DNA of 64,000 nucleotides from Nostoc sp. JL33 (GTDB lineage: Bacteria; Cyanobacteriota; Cyanobacteriia; Cyanobacteriales; Nostocaceae), in contig NZ_JABXKP010000100.1 of NCBI RefSeq assembly GCF_017114985.1, positions 200,216 to 264,215 on the forward strand. Direction: 5' to 3'. Positions 1-8,508 of this stretch are shown piece after piece (position 1 is the stretch's first letter; each line of letters starts with the position of its first letter). A model generated the notes under the pieces. It did not search any database and was not told the DNA's origin. It saw only the letters and a list, made by a program, of their open reading frames with translations. A program made the position numbers and the translations under genes.

Positions 1-1
1 T

Positions 2-601
2 GCAGTGACGATTGAAGGTCAAGGCTTGGTTATGCAGAAAGACCTCCGCATGGAGGAATTGCAAATGCAAATGACTAGTGTTGCCATCAATCCTCTGAGT
101 GTGGCTTTTGGCAAAATTGAACTCACTAAACCTACTGAAGCTAATGCACAGGTTGTGTTAACCGAAGCTGATATCAATCGCGCCTTTAACTCAGAATATG
201 TGCGATCGCAACTGCAAAGCCAAAAAATCCACGTTAACGGGGAACTCAGGACTATTGAACCTCAACATGTAGACTTTCGACTACCTGGCGATGGGAAAGT
301 AGCACTAAATGCCAGCATTAAATTAGTAGAAACTGGTGAAAATCAGCAAGTTGCTTTTTCCGCAGTTCCCAGGATCAGCGGCAATGGAAAAACAGTTACT
401 TTGGAAAATGTCGAGTATGGCGAAAGTGAGGAAATATCGCCAGAGTTGACAAAAGCTTTGATAGATCAAACTAGCGAAATTCTGAATTTGAGTAACTTCG
501 ATTTAGAAGGAATCAGCCTGCAAGTTAACCAATTAAAAGTAGAAGTAGGTAAACTAACCCTACAAGCTGAAGCTTATGTTGAAAAAATTCCTTCAGCTTA
601 A
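2..601 (+). CDS. DUF2993 (LmeA-like) protein, 5' end outside the window
   Basis: The reading frame is open to the left edge, so the GTG at 5 is probably not the true start and the gene is truncated by the window. The visible 199 residues carry the line LTEADINRAFNSEYV, typical of cyanobacterial DUF2993 proteins, followed by alternating beta-type segments. Members of this family are thought to be exported or periplasmic lipid-binding proteins, but no signal peptide can be judged without the N-terminus. The next gene starts 34 bp downstream on the same strand. The family call is fairly sure; the function is not known. Confidence 0.7.
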   Translation, partial: AVTIEGQGLVMQKDLRMEELQMQMTSVAINPLSVAFGKIELTKPTEANAQVVLTEADINRAFNSEYVRSQLQSQKIHVNGELRTIEPQHVDFRLPGDGKVALNASIKLVETGENQQVAFSAVPRISGNGKTVTLENVEYGESEEISPELTKALIDQTSEILNLSNFDLEGISLQVNQLKVEVGKLTLQAEAYVEKIPSA

Positions 602-635
602 AATATAGTACACTAAGAAATTTAGGATACTAATA

Positions 636-1187
636 ATGGAAACTACAGACACAACGCAAACAGGTTCAACACCTTTCCCAAATATTCCACCAGTTATTGA
701 AAGTAACGATAGTGAGTATCTTGATACTGGCGTACCTAGCACAGTTGCGATCGCAGGACATCCCCTACATCCCCTGACTGTAATCTTTCCCATCGCCTTT
801 TTAGCCGCAGCCTTGGGAAGTGACGTCGGTTACTGGTTAACTCATGATTTCTTTTGGGCTAGGGCTTCGCTATGGTTAATCGGACTCGGATTAGGTCTAG
901 GCTTAGTCGCAGCAGGAACCGGTCTGAGCGACTTTTTGAAAATTGAACGAGTTCGCAAGCGTACCGCCGGTTGGGTGCATTTGATACTTAATGTTTCTAT
1001 CCTAGTTTTATCACTCGTCAACTTTCTCCTGCGTTTGGGCGACGCTGAGTCCCGAATACTACCTTGGGGACTGTTAATCTCGCTCCTTGTTGGTACGCTG
1101 ACTAGCGCTTCCGGGTGGTTCGGTGCCGAACTCTCCTATCGCCACAAAATCGGTGTAGTGGGTGCTGGTAGCAGAAGATATCCATAA
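636..1187 (+). CDS. DUF2231 four-helix membrane protein
   Basis: This is a 183-residue protein. After a polar N-terminus of about 45 residues comes the family signature HPLHP (near residue 47), then four hydrophobic helices at about residues 52-70, 77-98, 114-132 and 145-162. DUF2231 proteins are small integral membrane proteins; some are linked to haem or redox partners, but nothing here shows a cofactor beyond the two histidines of HPLHP. It starts 34 bp after the DUF2993 gene and could be co-transcribed with it. The C-terminus ends in a short basic tail. Confidence 0.7.
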   Translation: METTDTTQTGSTPFPNIPPVIESNDSEYLDTGVPSTVAIAGHPLHPLTVIFPIAFLAAALGSDVGYWLTHDFFWARASLWLIGLGLGLGLVAAGTGLSDFLKIERVRKRTAGWVHLILNVSILVLSLVNFLLRLGDAESRILPWGLLISLLVGTLTSASGWFGAELSYRHKIGVVGAGSRRYP

Positions 1188-1524
1188 CGAAGTTAGCACT
1201 TACGCACAAGAGATCGCCCAAAAATCTTCCAAAACCTCAAAGAGTCCTATCAGACATCCCTCTCCTTAGTAAGGAGAGGGACAGGTTTTACCTAGTAAAA
1301 CCAGGGTGAGGTATCTCAGGGGCTATGAGACTTAACCGTAAATTGCCTCACCAAAGCCTTGTGTACACCGTAGCTTTTTAAGGGGGGAATGCGCTACGCA
1401 AACGATGTTTCAGGTTTTCCATTCGTAAGTCGGAAGTAATTGGTAATTAAAATCCAAAATTACGAATTATTAAGAAAGAGCAGTACAGAGGCTAAGATTT
1501 TGCTTAGTCTTTAGCCCTGAGAAA
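1188..1524. repeat. Spacer with two perfect hairpins
   Basis: No gene is seen in this 337 bp spacer. It holds two adjacent perfect stem-loops: CCCTCTCCTT paired with AAGGAGAGGG around 1258-1280, and GGTTTTAC paired with GTAAAACC around 1284-1302. Neither is followed by a T-run, so they look like dispersed repeats rather than terminators. Confidence 0.5.
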
Positions 1525-1941
1525 ATGCGCCCAAATCGTAACCAAACAATATTTATTATTCTTTCTGCGCTCATCGTTGTACCGATGGGCTTTTTGTTTA
1601 AATACTACACTGGGCCTGCCCATGAGTGGTTTAATGACTACGGAGCAGCTGTATTTTACGAAATATTTTGGTGTCTGTTCGCATTTTGGTTTTTCAGAAG
1701 TCGGGCGGCGGTAATCCAAATTCCTATATGGGTTTTTGTCATCACCTGTATACTAGAATTCTTGCAACTTTGGCATCCGCCACTCTTAGAGGAAATTCGC
1801 GCCACCTTGATAGGTAAATTGTTACTTGGTACTACCTTTGTTTGGTGGGATTTTCCTCATTATGTATTGGGTTCTGTTTTAGGTTGGTTGTGGCTGCGAC
1901 AATTACACGGAATAGGTTATGCAAAAAAAAGTCAAGGTTAA
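1525..1941 (+). CDS. DUF2809 family membrane protein
   Basis: This 138-residue protein has four hydrophobic segments (about residues 9-27, 41-58, 65-82 and 108-125). The pattern resembles the small DUF2809 membrane family: an N-terminal helix, a Trp/Phe-rich second helix, a LQLWHPP turn, and a C-terminal DFPHYVLGS helix. The role of the family is unknown. Its last 23 bases overlap the start of the DUF167 gene, so the two are translationally coupled or at least in one transcript. Confidence 0.6.
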   Translation: MRPNRNQTIFIILSALIVVPMGFLFKYYTGPAHEWFNDYGAAVFYEIFWCLFAFWFFRSRAAVIQIPIWVFVITCILEFLQLWHPPLLEEIRATLIGKLLLGTTFVWWDFPHYVLGSVLGWLWLRQLHGIGYAKKSQG

Positions 1942-2146
1942 ACCTAATTCAAAACAGCAAAAGATTGAAGAACAACCTGATGGCAGTTTAACTGTGTATT
2001 TAAAATCGCCCCCAGTCGATGGTAAGGCGAATCAAGAGTTAATTAAACTATTAGCAGAGAAATTTGATCTACCCAAATCTCATATCAGAATTAAATCAGG
2101 TTTGTCCTCCCGGCAAAAGCTGATAGAAATTGATACAGATATTTAA
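1919..2146 (+). CDS. DUF167 (YggU-like) protein
   Basis: A 75-residue soluble protein. The features VKVKPNSKQQKI, SPPVDGKANQELIKLLAE and SHIRIKSGLSSRQKLIEI match the whole length of the DUF167/YggU family, a small alpha/beta domain of unknown function. The ATG lies inside the end of the upstream membrane-protein gene (23 bp overlap), an arrangement that suggests coupled translation. Confidence 0.85.
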   Translation: MQKKVKVKPNSKQQKIEEQPDGSLTVYLKSPPVDGKANQELIKLLAEKFDLPKSHIRIKSGLSSRQKLIEIDTDI

Positions 2147-2301
2147 TTGCTGTTTAGTAACACATTCTAAGAAAACTCTATCTGTCTCCTGAATGTGAGC
2201 CTATATCCCACCCAATACATCCTCTGCCAAAGCCAAGAAATGAGAAACAGAAACTCGCAAAACCGAATTTTTATCAAGAAGTAAAGGCTTTAACTAATAA
2301 A

Positions 2302-2463
2302 CCTCTTGCAAAAATACTTGAACCGCCAGGGACTTGAGTCCCTGGCTAATAGCAAAACTCCGTTGAAACGGACTAAAAATACTGTCATTAGTCGGTTTGA
2401 ACCGACTTGAGCTATAAGAAAAGGAAATTTATTTCCGGGCAGGTGTTTGACTTTTGCAAGAGG
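2302..2463. mobile_element. MITE-like element with 12-bp inverted ends and four hairpins
   Basis: The ends are perfect 12-bp inverted repeats, CCTCTTGCAAAA at 2302-2313 and TTTTGCAAGAGG at 2452-2463. Inside lie four perfect stem-loops in a row: GCCAGGGAC/GTCCCTGGC, CCGTT/AACGG, AGTCGGTT/AACCGACT and GGAAAT/ATTTCC. No coding capacity is seen. The short flanks (2147-2301 and 2464-2543) hold nothing recognisable. Confidence 0.65.
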
Positions 2464-2543
2464 TCTAATTACTAATACACTAAAGGCGTCACTTTCCTGA
2501 AGGCGATGCCTGCCCGAACGTGCAAATAATGTCGGACTACATC

Positions 2544-3299
2544 CTACTTCTTCTTTGCCGCCCATGTTGCACTTCCCAATGGACTTGCGTTCGGATCTGT
2601 TGTTGGTGCTGGACCGGAAAACCGTGGTGCGGCACTGGGTCGTTGACCTTTAGCTATAAGCGCCACCTCTAAGTTCCTCAAGGCAGTTTTCTCCTTTTCA
2701 ATCCGAACGGCATGTCCTGGATTAGCTCCTCCATGGTTAAGTGCCGATACTTCTCGATATCCAATTGATTTCTTCATTATATTAATAGCTGTATCCAAAT
2801 TATTGTGGGTGGGAGACGCCTCATTTCCCAACAAGTTCATTGCCCAATCAACATCATCTTTCAAGCCTTGTACTGACTCGTTGGCGGTCGGTTGATTCTT
2901 GGGTGCCAGTTGTAATACTAGATTCTTGGCTGGTACAGTGCATTCAAACTTTGCTTGAATCGGTTGCTGTGATGATACATAAGAACTATTTACAGAAACA
3001 TTTGCTAGGTGATGACCGTAACGGTCAGCTTTTTCTAGAGAACTCCGCCATAAGTCAGTTTTTTTTGTTTGTAAAACAGTCGATCTTTCTTGTTGTTGTG
3101 GTGTAACCATATTATTTTTGTTATTTTTGGATTGAATTTTTAGTTTTGTAGCTTCAAACCTATCCTGTTGATATTGTTGATTTTCTATATTATATTGCTG
3201 TGTTAGGGCTGCGTTAGAGTCCTTAACCTTTTGAGTATTGTGTATTGAAGTATCAGGATTGCTGTTACTTTTTCTGCTGACCTGCTGCTGATAGCTCAT
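2544..3299 (-). CDS. Unrecognised 251-residue protein, Gln/Asn-rich N-terminus
   Basis: The first 90 residues are polar and rich in Gln, Asn and Lys, with no signal peptide. Residues 92-118 read like the leader found before DUF4157 domains in proteins tied to contractile injection systems (RYGHHLANVSV followed by PIQAKFE), but the DUF4157 metalloprotease motif itself is absent. The remainder has a helical stretch with a run of conserved-looking Asn/His (residues 160-190), a basic helix near 197-217 and a Pro/Ala-rich end closing with AAKKK. The link to injection-system cargo is inference from one short similarity. It stands alone, with no neighbour of related function. Confidence 0.55.
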   Translation of the reverse strand: MSYQQQVSRKSNSNPDTSIHNTQKVKDSNAALTQQYNIENQQYQQDRFEATKLKIQSKNNKNNMVTPQQQERSTVLQTKKTDLWRSSLEKADRYGHHLANVSVNSSYVSSQQPIQAKFECTVPAKNLVLQLAPKNQPTANESVQGLKDDVDWAMNLLGNEASPTHNNLDTAINIMKKSIGYREVSALNHGGANPGHAVRIEKEKTALRNLEVALIAKGQRPSAAPRFSGPAPTTDPNASPLGSATWAAKKK

Positions 3300-3721
3300 A
3301 AATCCCTGAAATAAAATGCAGAATCTAAAATATTGTAGTTACCAGTAATACTAACTTATAAGTAGGCAGGTACGAAAAAATAAACCTATGTAAAGATAAG
3401 TAAATACGGAGAACCAGCCAATACATCCATGCAAAGAAGTGCAGGACTTATAGACAAAGTGGGAACACATGGGTTTGTACATCTTCTTTTTACCCAAATA
3501 CTGCTCTGAAATCAACCCAATAGAATTAGAGTGACAACACCTCAAAAAAGATGAACTGGTAGGACAAATGTTTAATATTTAATTGAAATTTTCTTATTAT
3601 TTTAATACCTCAACTCTTGGAGACGAACGCGAGTGCGTCTACACGTAGCTTCCGTTTCAGGCGGGCTTTAAATTCCCATCTGAAACAGTCTTGAATGCAA
3701 GAATTTTGAATTTTAAATTGT
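3300..3721. other. Spacer, repeats only
   Basis: This 422 bp spacer separates two minus-strand genes. It holds two imperfect hairpins around 3620-3690 (AGACG/CGTCT and GTTTCAG/CTGAAAC) like other dispersed cyanobacterial palindromes. No convincing gene was seen on either strand. Confidence 0.4.
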
Positions 3722-4333
3722 TTAAGGTTGTGTAATACTGATATACCTGGGTTGAGCTTTGACGAGTTCTATCCAAGCTTGGATAGCAGGAAATTGTGTT
3801 AAATCGAACCCTCCTTCATCAGCTACATGAGTGTAAGCGTACAAGGCAATATCAGCAATCGTGTAACACTCCCCCACAAAAAAAGTGTGAGAAGTTAAGT
3901 GGAGTTCCATCAAGTTAAGTGCTGCATAACCTAGTTCATGTTTTTGCTTGATAGCTTCACTATATTCTTCAGTTTTACCTAAAATAGAAATCCAAAATCT
4001 TGATTTAGCAATAAAAGGTTCATGGCTATACTGTTCAAAACATAACCATTGCAGCACCTGCGCTCGTAAAAATCGGTCATAGGGTAAAAATTCTGTGCAT
4101 TCACTCAGATACACCAATATGGCATTTGATTCTGCCAAGTATTTCCCTGGTTTAATTTCCAGAAGGGGTATCTTACCGTTAGGATTTTTACTTAAAAATT
4201 CTGGTGTTCGAGTCTCGCCTTTCAAGATGTTAAGCTCTACCCTCTCAAAAGGCATACCTAGTTGCGTCAATAAAAGACGTATCTTATAACCATTGCCAGA
4301 GGGTAAAAAATCATACAAACGTAATACTTCCAT
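3722..4333 (-). CDS. Glutathione S-transferase family protein
   Basis: A 203-residue cytosolic protein with an N-terminal thioredoxin-like domain (about 1-78) and a C-terminal helical domain (about 88-200). The N-terminal line PSGNGYKIRLLL places a serine near residue 12 where theta- and beta-like enzymes activate glutathione, and ESNAI near residue 68 is the usual gamma-glutamyl-binding motif. Length is normal for the family. The substrate cannot be told from sequence. It is transcribed alone, divergent from the SOS-peptidase gene. Confidence 0.85.
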   Translation of the reverse strand: MEVLRLYDFLPSGNGYKIRLLLTQLGMPFERVELNILKGETRTPEFLSKNPNGKIPLLEIKPGKYLAESNAILVYLSECTEFLPYDRFLRAQVLQWLCFEQYSHEPFIAKSRFWISILGKTEEYSEAIKQKHELGYAALNLMELHLTSHTFFVGECYTIADIALYAYTHVADEGGFDLTQFPAIQAWIELVKAQPRYISITQP

Positions 4334-4539
4334 GCTAAAATACAGTTAAGAATATGTTGATAAGTGAAGTAAAGTGAAGGTTGAAAATATAATATTTTAC
4401 CAAAATATTTTCCCAAAACCGGATAATTGTTTTGTTATTTGGCTTCTGAGTACTAGAGAAAATCATTAAAAAAATAAAAAAAGTATTATTTTTTTCTAGA
4501 TTGAGATGTTTAATTTAGTTAGTGGTCGAGAATAAAAGT

Positions 4540-5241
4540 ATGTGTGGAAGATTCACTCTAAACCAGTCGGCAGCAAGTTTAGCTCAAGTTTTCCATGTTG
4601 AGCCAGTTCCAGATTTAGCAGCAGAATATAACATTGCACCTACGCAAATGGTGGCAACAGTGTTACAAAATCCCGAAAGCGAAAAGCGTGAATTTAAGCA
4701 GTTGCATTGGGGATTAATTCCGTCATGGGCCAAAGATGCAGGAATGGGGGCAAAGCTGATTAACGCTAGGGCAGAAACTGTTGCCGAAAAACCTTCTTTT
4801 CGTTCGGCTTTTAAGCATCGACGCTGTTTAGTGCTAGCTGATGGCTTTTATGAGTGGCAAAGGCAACAAGGCAAAAAGCAGCCATTTTATTTTCGCCTTC
4901 AAGATGGGGAACCCTTCGGCTTTGCAGGTTTGTGGGAGAAATGGCGATCGCCTGCTAACGAAGAAATAATCTCTTGTACAATTTTGACAACGGCAGCTAA
5001 CGAATTACTCCAACCTATCCACGAGCGGATGCCAGTGATTCTAGAGCCAAAAGATTACGATTTATGGCTAGATTCCCAAATGCAAACGCCCCAAACCCTA
5101 CAGCAGCTATTGCGTCCCTATCTAGCGTCAGCAATGACTGCGTATCCAGTTAGCACCTTGGTAAACAACTCTCGGCATAATAGTCCAGAGTGCATCATCC
5201 CACTCAGTGAGAAGAATGCCCCCACAAATCAGTTAAATTAG
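4540..5241 (+). CDS. SOS response-associated peptidase (YedK/HMCES family)
   Basis: This protein crosslinks to abasic sites in single-stranded DNA and protects them. An upstream in-frame GTG at 4522 exists, but the start is placed at ATG 4540 because the family needs cysteine as residue 2 (mature N-terminus CGRF) for the crosslink. The other hallmarks are present: YNIAPTQ, LINARAET, the GFYEW active-site glutamate and the HERMPVIL histidine. The protein is 233 residues, the usual length. Confidence 0.93.
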   Translation: MCGRFTLNQSAASLAQVFHVEPVPDLAAEYNIAPTQMVATVLQNPESEKREFKQLHWGLIPSWAKDAGMGAKLINARAETVAEKPSFRSAFKHRRCLVLADGFYEWQRQQGKKQPFYFRLQDGEPFGFAGLWEKWRSPANEEIISCTILTTAANELLQPIHERMPVILEPKDYDLWLDSQMQTPQTLQQLLRPYLASAMTAYPVSTLVNNSRHNSPECIIPLSEKNAPTNQLN

Positions 5242-5310
5242 CTATTGAGTGTGCTAGGGGATTGGCGAGATGAGGGAGATGGGGAACAGGGAAAAAAACT
5301 ATTGATAATT

Positions 5311-5372
5311 GCCCAATGCCCCATGCCCAAAGCCCAATGCCCCATGCCCAAAGCCCCAATCCCCAATCCCCA
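5311..5372. repeat. Tandem low-complexity repeat before ycf3
   Basis: A roughly 21-bp unit built from CCCCATGCCCAAAGCCCAAT is repeated about three times. It lies directly before the ycf3 start and contains in-frame ATG codons that could mislead start calling. Confidence 0.7.
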
Positions 5373-5381
5373 GAGACTACT

Positions 5382-5903
5382 ATGCCAAGAACACAAAAGA
5401 ACGATAATTTTGTTGACAAATCCTTTACAGTGATGGCGGATATCATCCTAAAGATCCTGCCAACCAATAAAAAAGCTAAAGAAGCGTTTGTTTATTATCG
5501 AGATGGCATGTCAGCCCAAGCAGAAGGGGAATATGCTGAAGCATTAGAATATTATGAAGAAGCTCTAACACTAGAGGAAGATACCAGCGATCGCGGCTAT
5601 ATTCTCTACAATATGGGGCTAATCTATGCCAGCAACGGTGACCACAACAAAGCCTTAGAACTGTATCACCAGGCAATTGAGTTAAACCCACGTATGCCCC
5701 AAGCTTTGAACAACATCGCCGTGATTTATCACTACCAAGGCGAAAAGGAGAAAGAATCTGGAGATAACGAGGCTGGCGAAGCACTCTTTGACCAAGCAGC
5801 AGACTATTGGATTCGAGCTATTCGCATGGCTCCCAATAACTACATCGAAGCTCAAAACTGGTTGAAAACCACCGGGCGATCGCAAATTGACGTATTCTTC
5901 TAA
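5382..5903 (+). CDS. ycf3: Photosystem I assembly protein Ycf3
   Basis: Ycf3 is a thylakoid-associated TPR protein that chaperones PsaA/PsaB during photosystem I assembly. Starting at ATG 5382 (MPRTQKNDNF) gives 173 residues, the family length; earlier ATGs at 5316 and beyond lie in the upstream tandem repeat and are rejected. Three TPR units are visible at about residues 35-68 (AFVYYRDGMSAQAEGEYAEA), 72-105 (GYILYNMGLIYASNGDHNKA) and 120-153. The gene stands alone on the plus strand, followed by repeats and gatC. Confidence 0.93.
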   Translation: MPRTQKNDNFVDKSFTVMADIILKILPTNKKAKEAFVYYRDGMSAQAEGEYAEALEYYEEALTLEEDTSDRGYILYNMGLIYASNGDHNKALELYHQAIELNPRMPQALNNIAVIYHYQGEKEKESGDNEAGEALFDQAADYWIRAIRMAPNNYIEAQNWLKTTGRSQIDVFF

Positions 5904-5931
5904 TAGTGATGAGTTAAGAATTATAAATCAT

Positions 5932-6003
5932 TCACTCCTGTACAGACGCGATTAATCGCGTCTCTCCTCACTCCTGTACAGACGCGATTAATCGCGTCTC
6001 TCC
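5932..6003. repeat. Two perfect tandem copies of a 36-bp palindromic repeat
   Basis: Positions 5932-5967 and 5968-6003 are identical. Each contains the perfect inverted repeat GACGCGATTAATCGCGTC. Related copies with slightly changed centres occur at about 9058-9078, 31110-31126 and 52175-52233, so this is a dispersed repeat family. It fills the gap between ycf3 and gatC. Confidence 0.85.
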
Positions 6004-6017
6004 TAACTAAAAAAAAT

Positions 6018-6308
6018 ATGATTGACCAAGAACAAGTTCATAAAGTAGCTAATCTTGCTCGTTTAGAATTGACTCCCGAAGAAGAGGAACAATTCACTAC
6101 CCAGTTAGGAAGTATTCTGGATTATATTCAACAGTTAGATGAACTTGATGTTAGCAATGTGCCCCCAACAACGCGGGCAATTGATGTCAGCAACATCACA
6201 CGAGAGGATGAATTGCAACCCTATCCTGACCGACAAAGCATCCTCAACAGTGCGCCTGAACAAGAAGGCGAATTTTTCAAAGTTCCAAAAATCCTCAACG
6301 CTGAATAG
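6018..6308 (+). CDS. gatC: Aspartyl/glutamyl-tRNA amidotransferase subunit C
   Basis: GatC wraps around GatA in the GatCAB complex, which amidates Glu-tRNA(Gln) and Asp-tRNA(Asn). The 96-residue protein carries the whole family pattern: VHKVANLARLELTPEEE, a helix ending ILDYIQQLDELD, the PTTRA turn, and a C-terminal EGEFFKVPKIL. gatA and gatB are not in the window, which is common in cyanobacteria. Confidence 0.95.
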   Translation: MIDQEQVHKVANLARLELTPEEEEQFTTQLGSILDYIQQLDELDVSNVPPTTRAIDVSNITREDELQPYPDRQSILNSAPEQEGEFFKVPKILNAE

Positions 6309-6699
6309 TCAAAAGTGAGCCAGCGCGGGAACAGGGGGTTCCCCCCATGAGCGACTGGCGTTAGCGAGCTTGCGTACTCCTGCGGAGGACAAGCTACGCG
6401 CAGCGTCTGTCTGCGACACGCTGCGCGAACGTAGAGAGCGTTACCCCGAAGGAGTCAAAAGTCAAAAGTTTTGACTTTTGACTTTTGACTTTTGACTTCC
6501 CCGTTCGCGCAGCGTCCCGTAGGGAAGGGGCCGACCGTGCCAATTTTAGATTAAAGAATTAAAGAATTAAAAATTATTTCGGTTCATACCCGCCCCTTGC
6601 AATGCCCTGAGCAAGCCGTTGGTTAAGCGGAACAATCCAAAATCCAAAATTTAAAATCCAAAATTGTTTGACTGTTGACTAATAACTAAGGAGATAATT
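6309..6699. repeat. Repeat-filled spacer
   Basis: This 391 bp spacer is built from dispersed repeats. From 6315 to about 6455 it has a palindrome-rich element related to 61424-61515 (shared ACAGGGGGTT and GACTGGCGTTAGCG). From about 6456 to 6497 there is a period-7 repeat of GACTTTT with its inverted complement. From about 6560 there is an ATTATTTCGGTTCAT block shared with 43360-43375, then AAAATCC heptamers. No gene was seen. Confidence 0.7.
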
Positions 6700-7668
6700 A
6701 TGGGTTTGGGAATTCTTAAGGATGGTCAGTGGATATCTCAAAGAGATCAAGAAGACTCAGAAGGTAAATTTATCCGTCCATCAACTACTTTCCGCAACCA
6801 CATTACAGCTGATGGTTCTAGTGGGTTGAAAGCTGAAGCAGGGCGCTATCATCTGTATATTTCTTGGGCTTGCCCTTGGGCGTGTCGCACCGCTATTATC
6901 CGCCAATTGAAAGGACTCCAAGATGTCATTGGGTTATCAGTCGTTGCAGCAGAAATTGATCAGAATAGCTGGGAATTTGGTAATGAACCGGGGTGCATTC
7001 CCGATACAGTCAACGGGAGTCAATATCTTTGGCAACTTTATCTAAAAGCTGACCCTAACTATAGCGGTCGGGTGACAGTTCCAGTTTTATGGGATATCCA
7101 AAATGGGACAATTGTCAATAATGAATCCCGCGAAATCATTCGGATGTTTGATACAGAATTCAATGCTTTCGCTAAACAAAATATCAATTTTTATCCAGAA
7201 CATTTACAAAAAGTAATTGACGAGACAATTGATAAAATTTATCAACCAATAAATAACGGTGTCTACCGGGCGGGATTTGCTACCACTCAGTCGGCTTATG
7301 ATGAAGCAGTAACGGAATTATTCACCGCTCTCGACTACTGGGAAAAAGTATTGGGAAATCAACGCTATCTTTGCAAAAATCAAATTACTGAGGCGGACTG
7401 GTGTATGTTCACTACTCTGTTTCGTTTCGATGTAGTTTATTATGTGCATTTCAAATGCAACTTACGCAGGATTGTAGATTATCCGAATCTGTGGAATTAT
7501 CTCAAAGAACTTTACCAACTGCCGGGAGTTAAAGAAACTTGCAATCTTGACCACATCAAACGGCATTATTACAGAAGCCACCCCCAAGTTAACCCAACTC
7601 GCATCGTCCCAAAAGGGCCACTGATTGATTTTGATGCGCCCCATAACCGAGATAAAATATTTGCTTGA
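6700..7668 (+). CDS. Glutathionyl-hydroquinone reductase / omega-type glutathione transferase
   Basis: A 322-residue enzyme of the YqjG/ECM4 family, which removes glutathione from glutathionyl-hydroquinones with a catalytic cysteine. The thioredoxin-like domain has the active-site line SWACPWACRT (residues about 56-65), where family members usually have CPWAHR, so a cysteine replaces the usual histidine. NNESREIIRMFD is the glutathione-binding NESxxI motif. The C-terminal helical domain and the end RIVPKGPLIDFDAPHNR are typical. The start has a strong ribosome binding site (AAGGAG). Confidence 0.9.
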   Translation: MGLGILKDGQWISQRDQEDSEGKFIRPSTTFRNHITADGSSGLKAEAGRYHLYISWACPWACRTAIIRQLKGLQDVIGLSVVAAEIDQNSWEFGNEPGCIPDTVNGSQYLWQLYLKADPNYSGRVTVPVLWDIQNGTIVNNESREIIRMFDTEFNAFAKQNINFYPEHLQKVIDETIDKIYQPINNGVYRAGFATTQSAYDEAVTELFTALDYWEKVLGNQRYLCKNQITEADWCMFTTLFRFDVVYYVHFKCNLRRIVDYPNLWNYLKELYQLPGVKETCNLDHIKRHYYRSHPQVNPTRIVPKGPLIDFDAPHNRDKIFA

Positions 7669-8085
7669 TTAACACTACTGACCTTTAACTGTTTTGTTCG
7701 CTTGTCGCGTCATCGCTTCATGAGTATTACATGCAGCCCAGAACTTAGTGCCATTCATCTAGGGTAAAAAATTTAAAAGCGTTAATTTTTGCAAAATCTA
7801 CGTGATCCAGTACAAATACTCTAAATTACAGTAATTCGATAAAGTTTAGAGGATATTTGAAAAGTCCTTTTGTCGAGTTTGAAAACAACTAGCAGCGTTA
7901 CGGGGTTCTTCTTTTAAGAGAAGTTACAAAAATTCGGTTTCATCTTCGGTTAGAGCGCCCAACAGTAGACGATGGTGAAGATCCCCAACACCCGGATGTG
8001 ACCCCGTAAAGGCAGGCAAAAGGGGGCCGTTAAATAATTAACTTGTGAAAAAGGTCTTCGTGAGTTTCTACGGTTATAACAGAAG
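7669..8085. other. Spacer upstream of a candidate structured RNA
   Basis: No gene is seen. Several short inverted repeats occur, including ATCTTC/GAAGAT around 7943-7980, CCCC/GGGG around 8001-8026 and GTTAA/TTAAC around 8030-8043. They may belong to the transcript ending near 8185 or be unrelated. Confidence 0.35.
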
Positions 8086-8185
8086 GCGACATTAGGATAC
8101 ACTGGCTTTTGAATAGACCGGAAGTTCAGCAGCAACAAACAAAATCGCTGCTGGTGACTTCCTGCCTAATATCCTATCGCTTTTT
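8086..8185 (+). ncRNA. Candidate structured RNA ending in a T-run
   Basis: Four nested stems are visible on the plus strand: GCGA/TCGC (8086-8089 with 8177-8180), AGGATA/TATCCT (8094-8099 with 8170-8175), GGAAGT/ACTTCC (8120-8125 with 8157-8162) and CAGCAGC/GCTGCTG (8127-8133 with 8147-8153). An asymmetric internal bulge separates the second and third. The structure is followed at once by TTTTT, as at a factor-independent terminator. It could be a stand-alone small RNA, the 3' end of a longer RNA from 7669 onward, or the leader of the gene at 8509. The family is not recognised. Confidence 0.45.
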
Positions 8186-8508
8186 GCTGTATGAAACTTA
8201 CTCAAATCTACGGCAAGTCTCCCTCAAGAAGGTTTCTTAGCATCTAAAAAGACTCCCACTGTTTTGAGGCTATAGCCTTAGAATATTTACAAGCTTTACT
8301 TACGAATTACCTCTCTCTAGAGAAAGTACCGTTTTTAGTGTCTAAGCTGACATTCTAACCTGTTTCTATTGGTATCTGTGTAGCTTAACAAATCAACGGA
8401 TTCATTAATATTAAGCCTGTTTTACTATTTAGTTTCTTACCCTGACCTATTAGACAGCTAGAGTGTTCATTTCACTTTGTTCAATAGCTTTTAGCCCTTA
8501 TCGCTCCC

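Noticed and set aside
3351..3545. A 64-codon minus-strand frame in the spacer near 3400
   Set aside because: Cys/Ser/Tyr-rich random composition, no ribosome site, no similarity.
5932..6003. A possible CRISPR array or att site
   Set aside because: Only two perfect tandem copies with no spacers between them; the palindrome occurs singly elsewhere.
7950..8138. A 62-codon minus-strand frame overlapping the structured RNA candidate
   Set aside because: The stem-loop pattern explains the sequence better, and the peptide has no motif.
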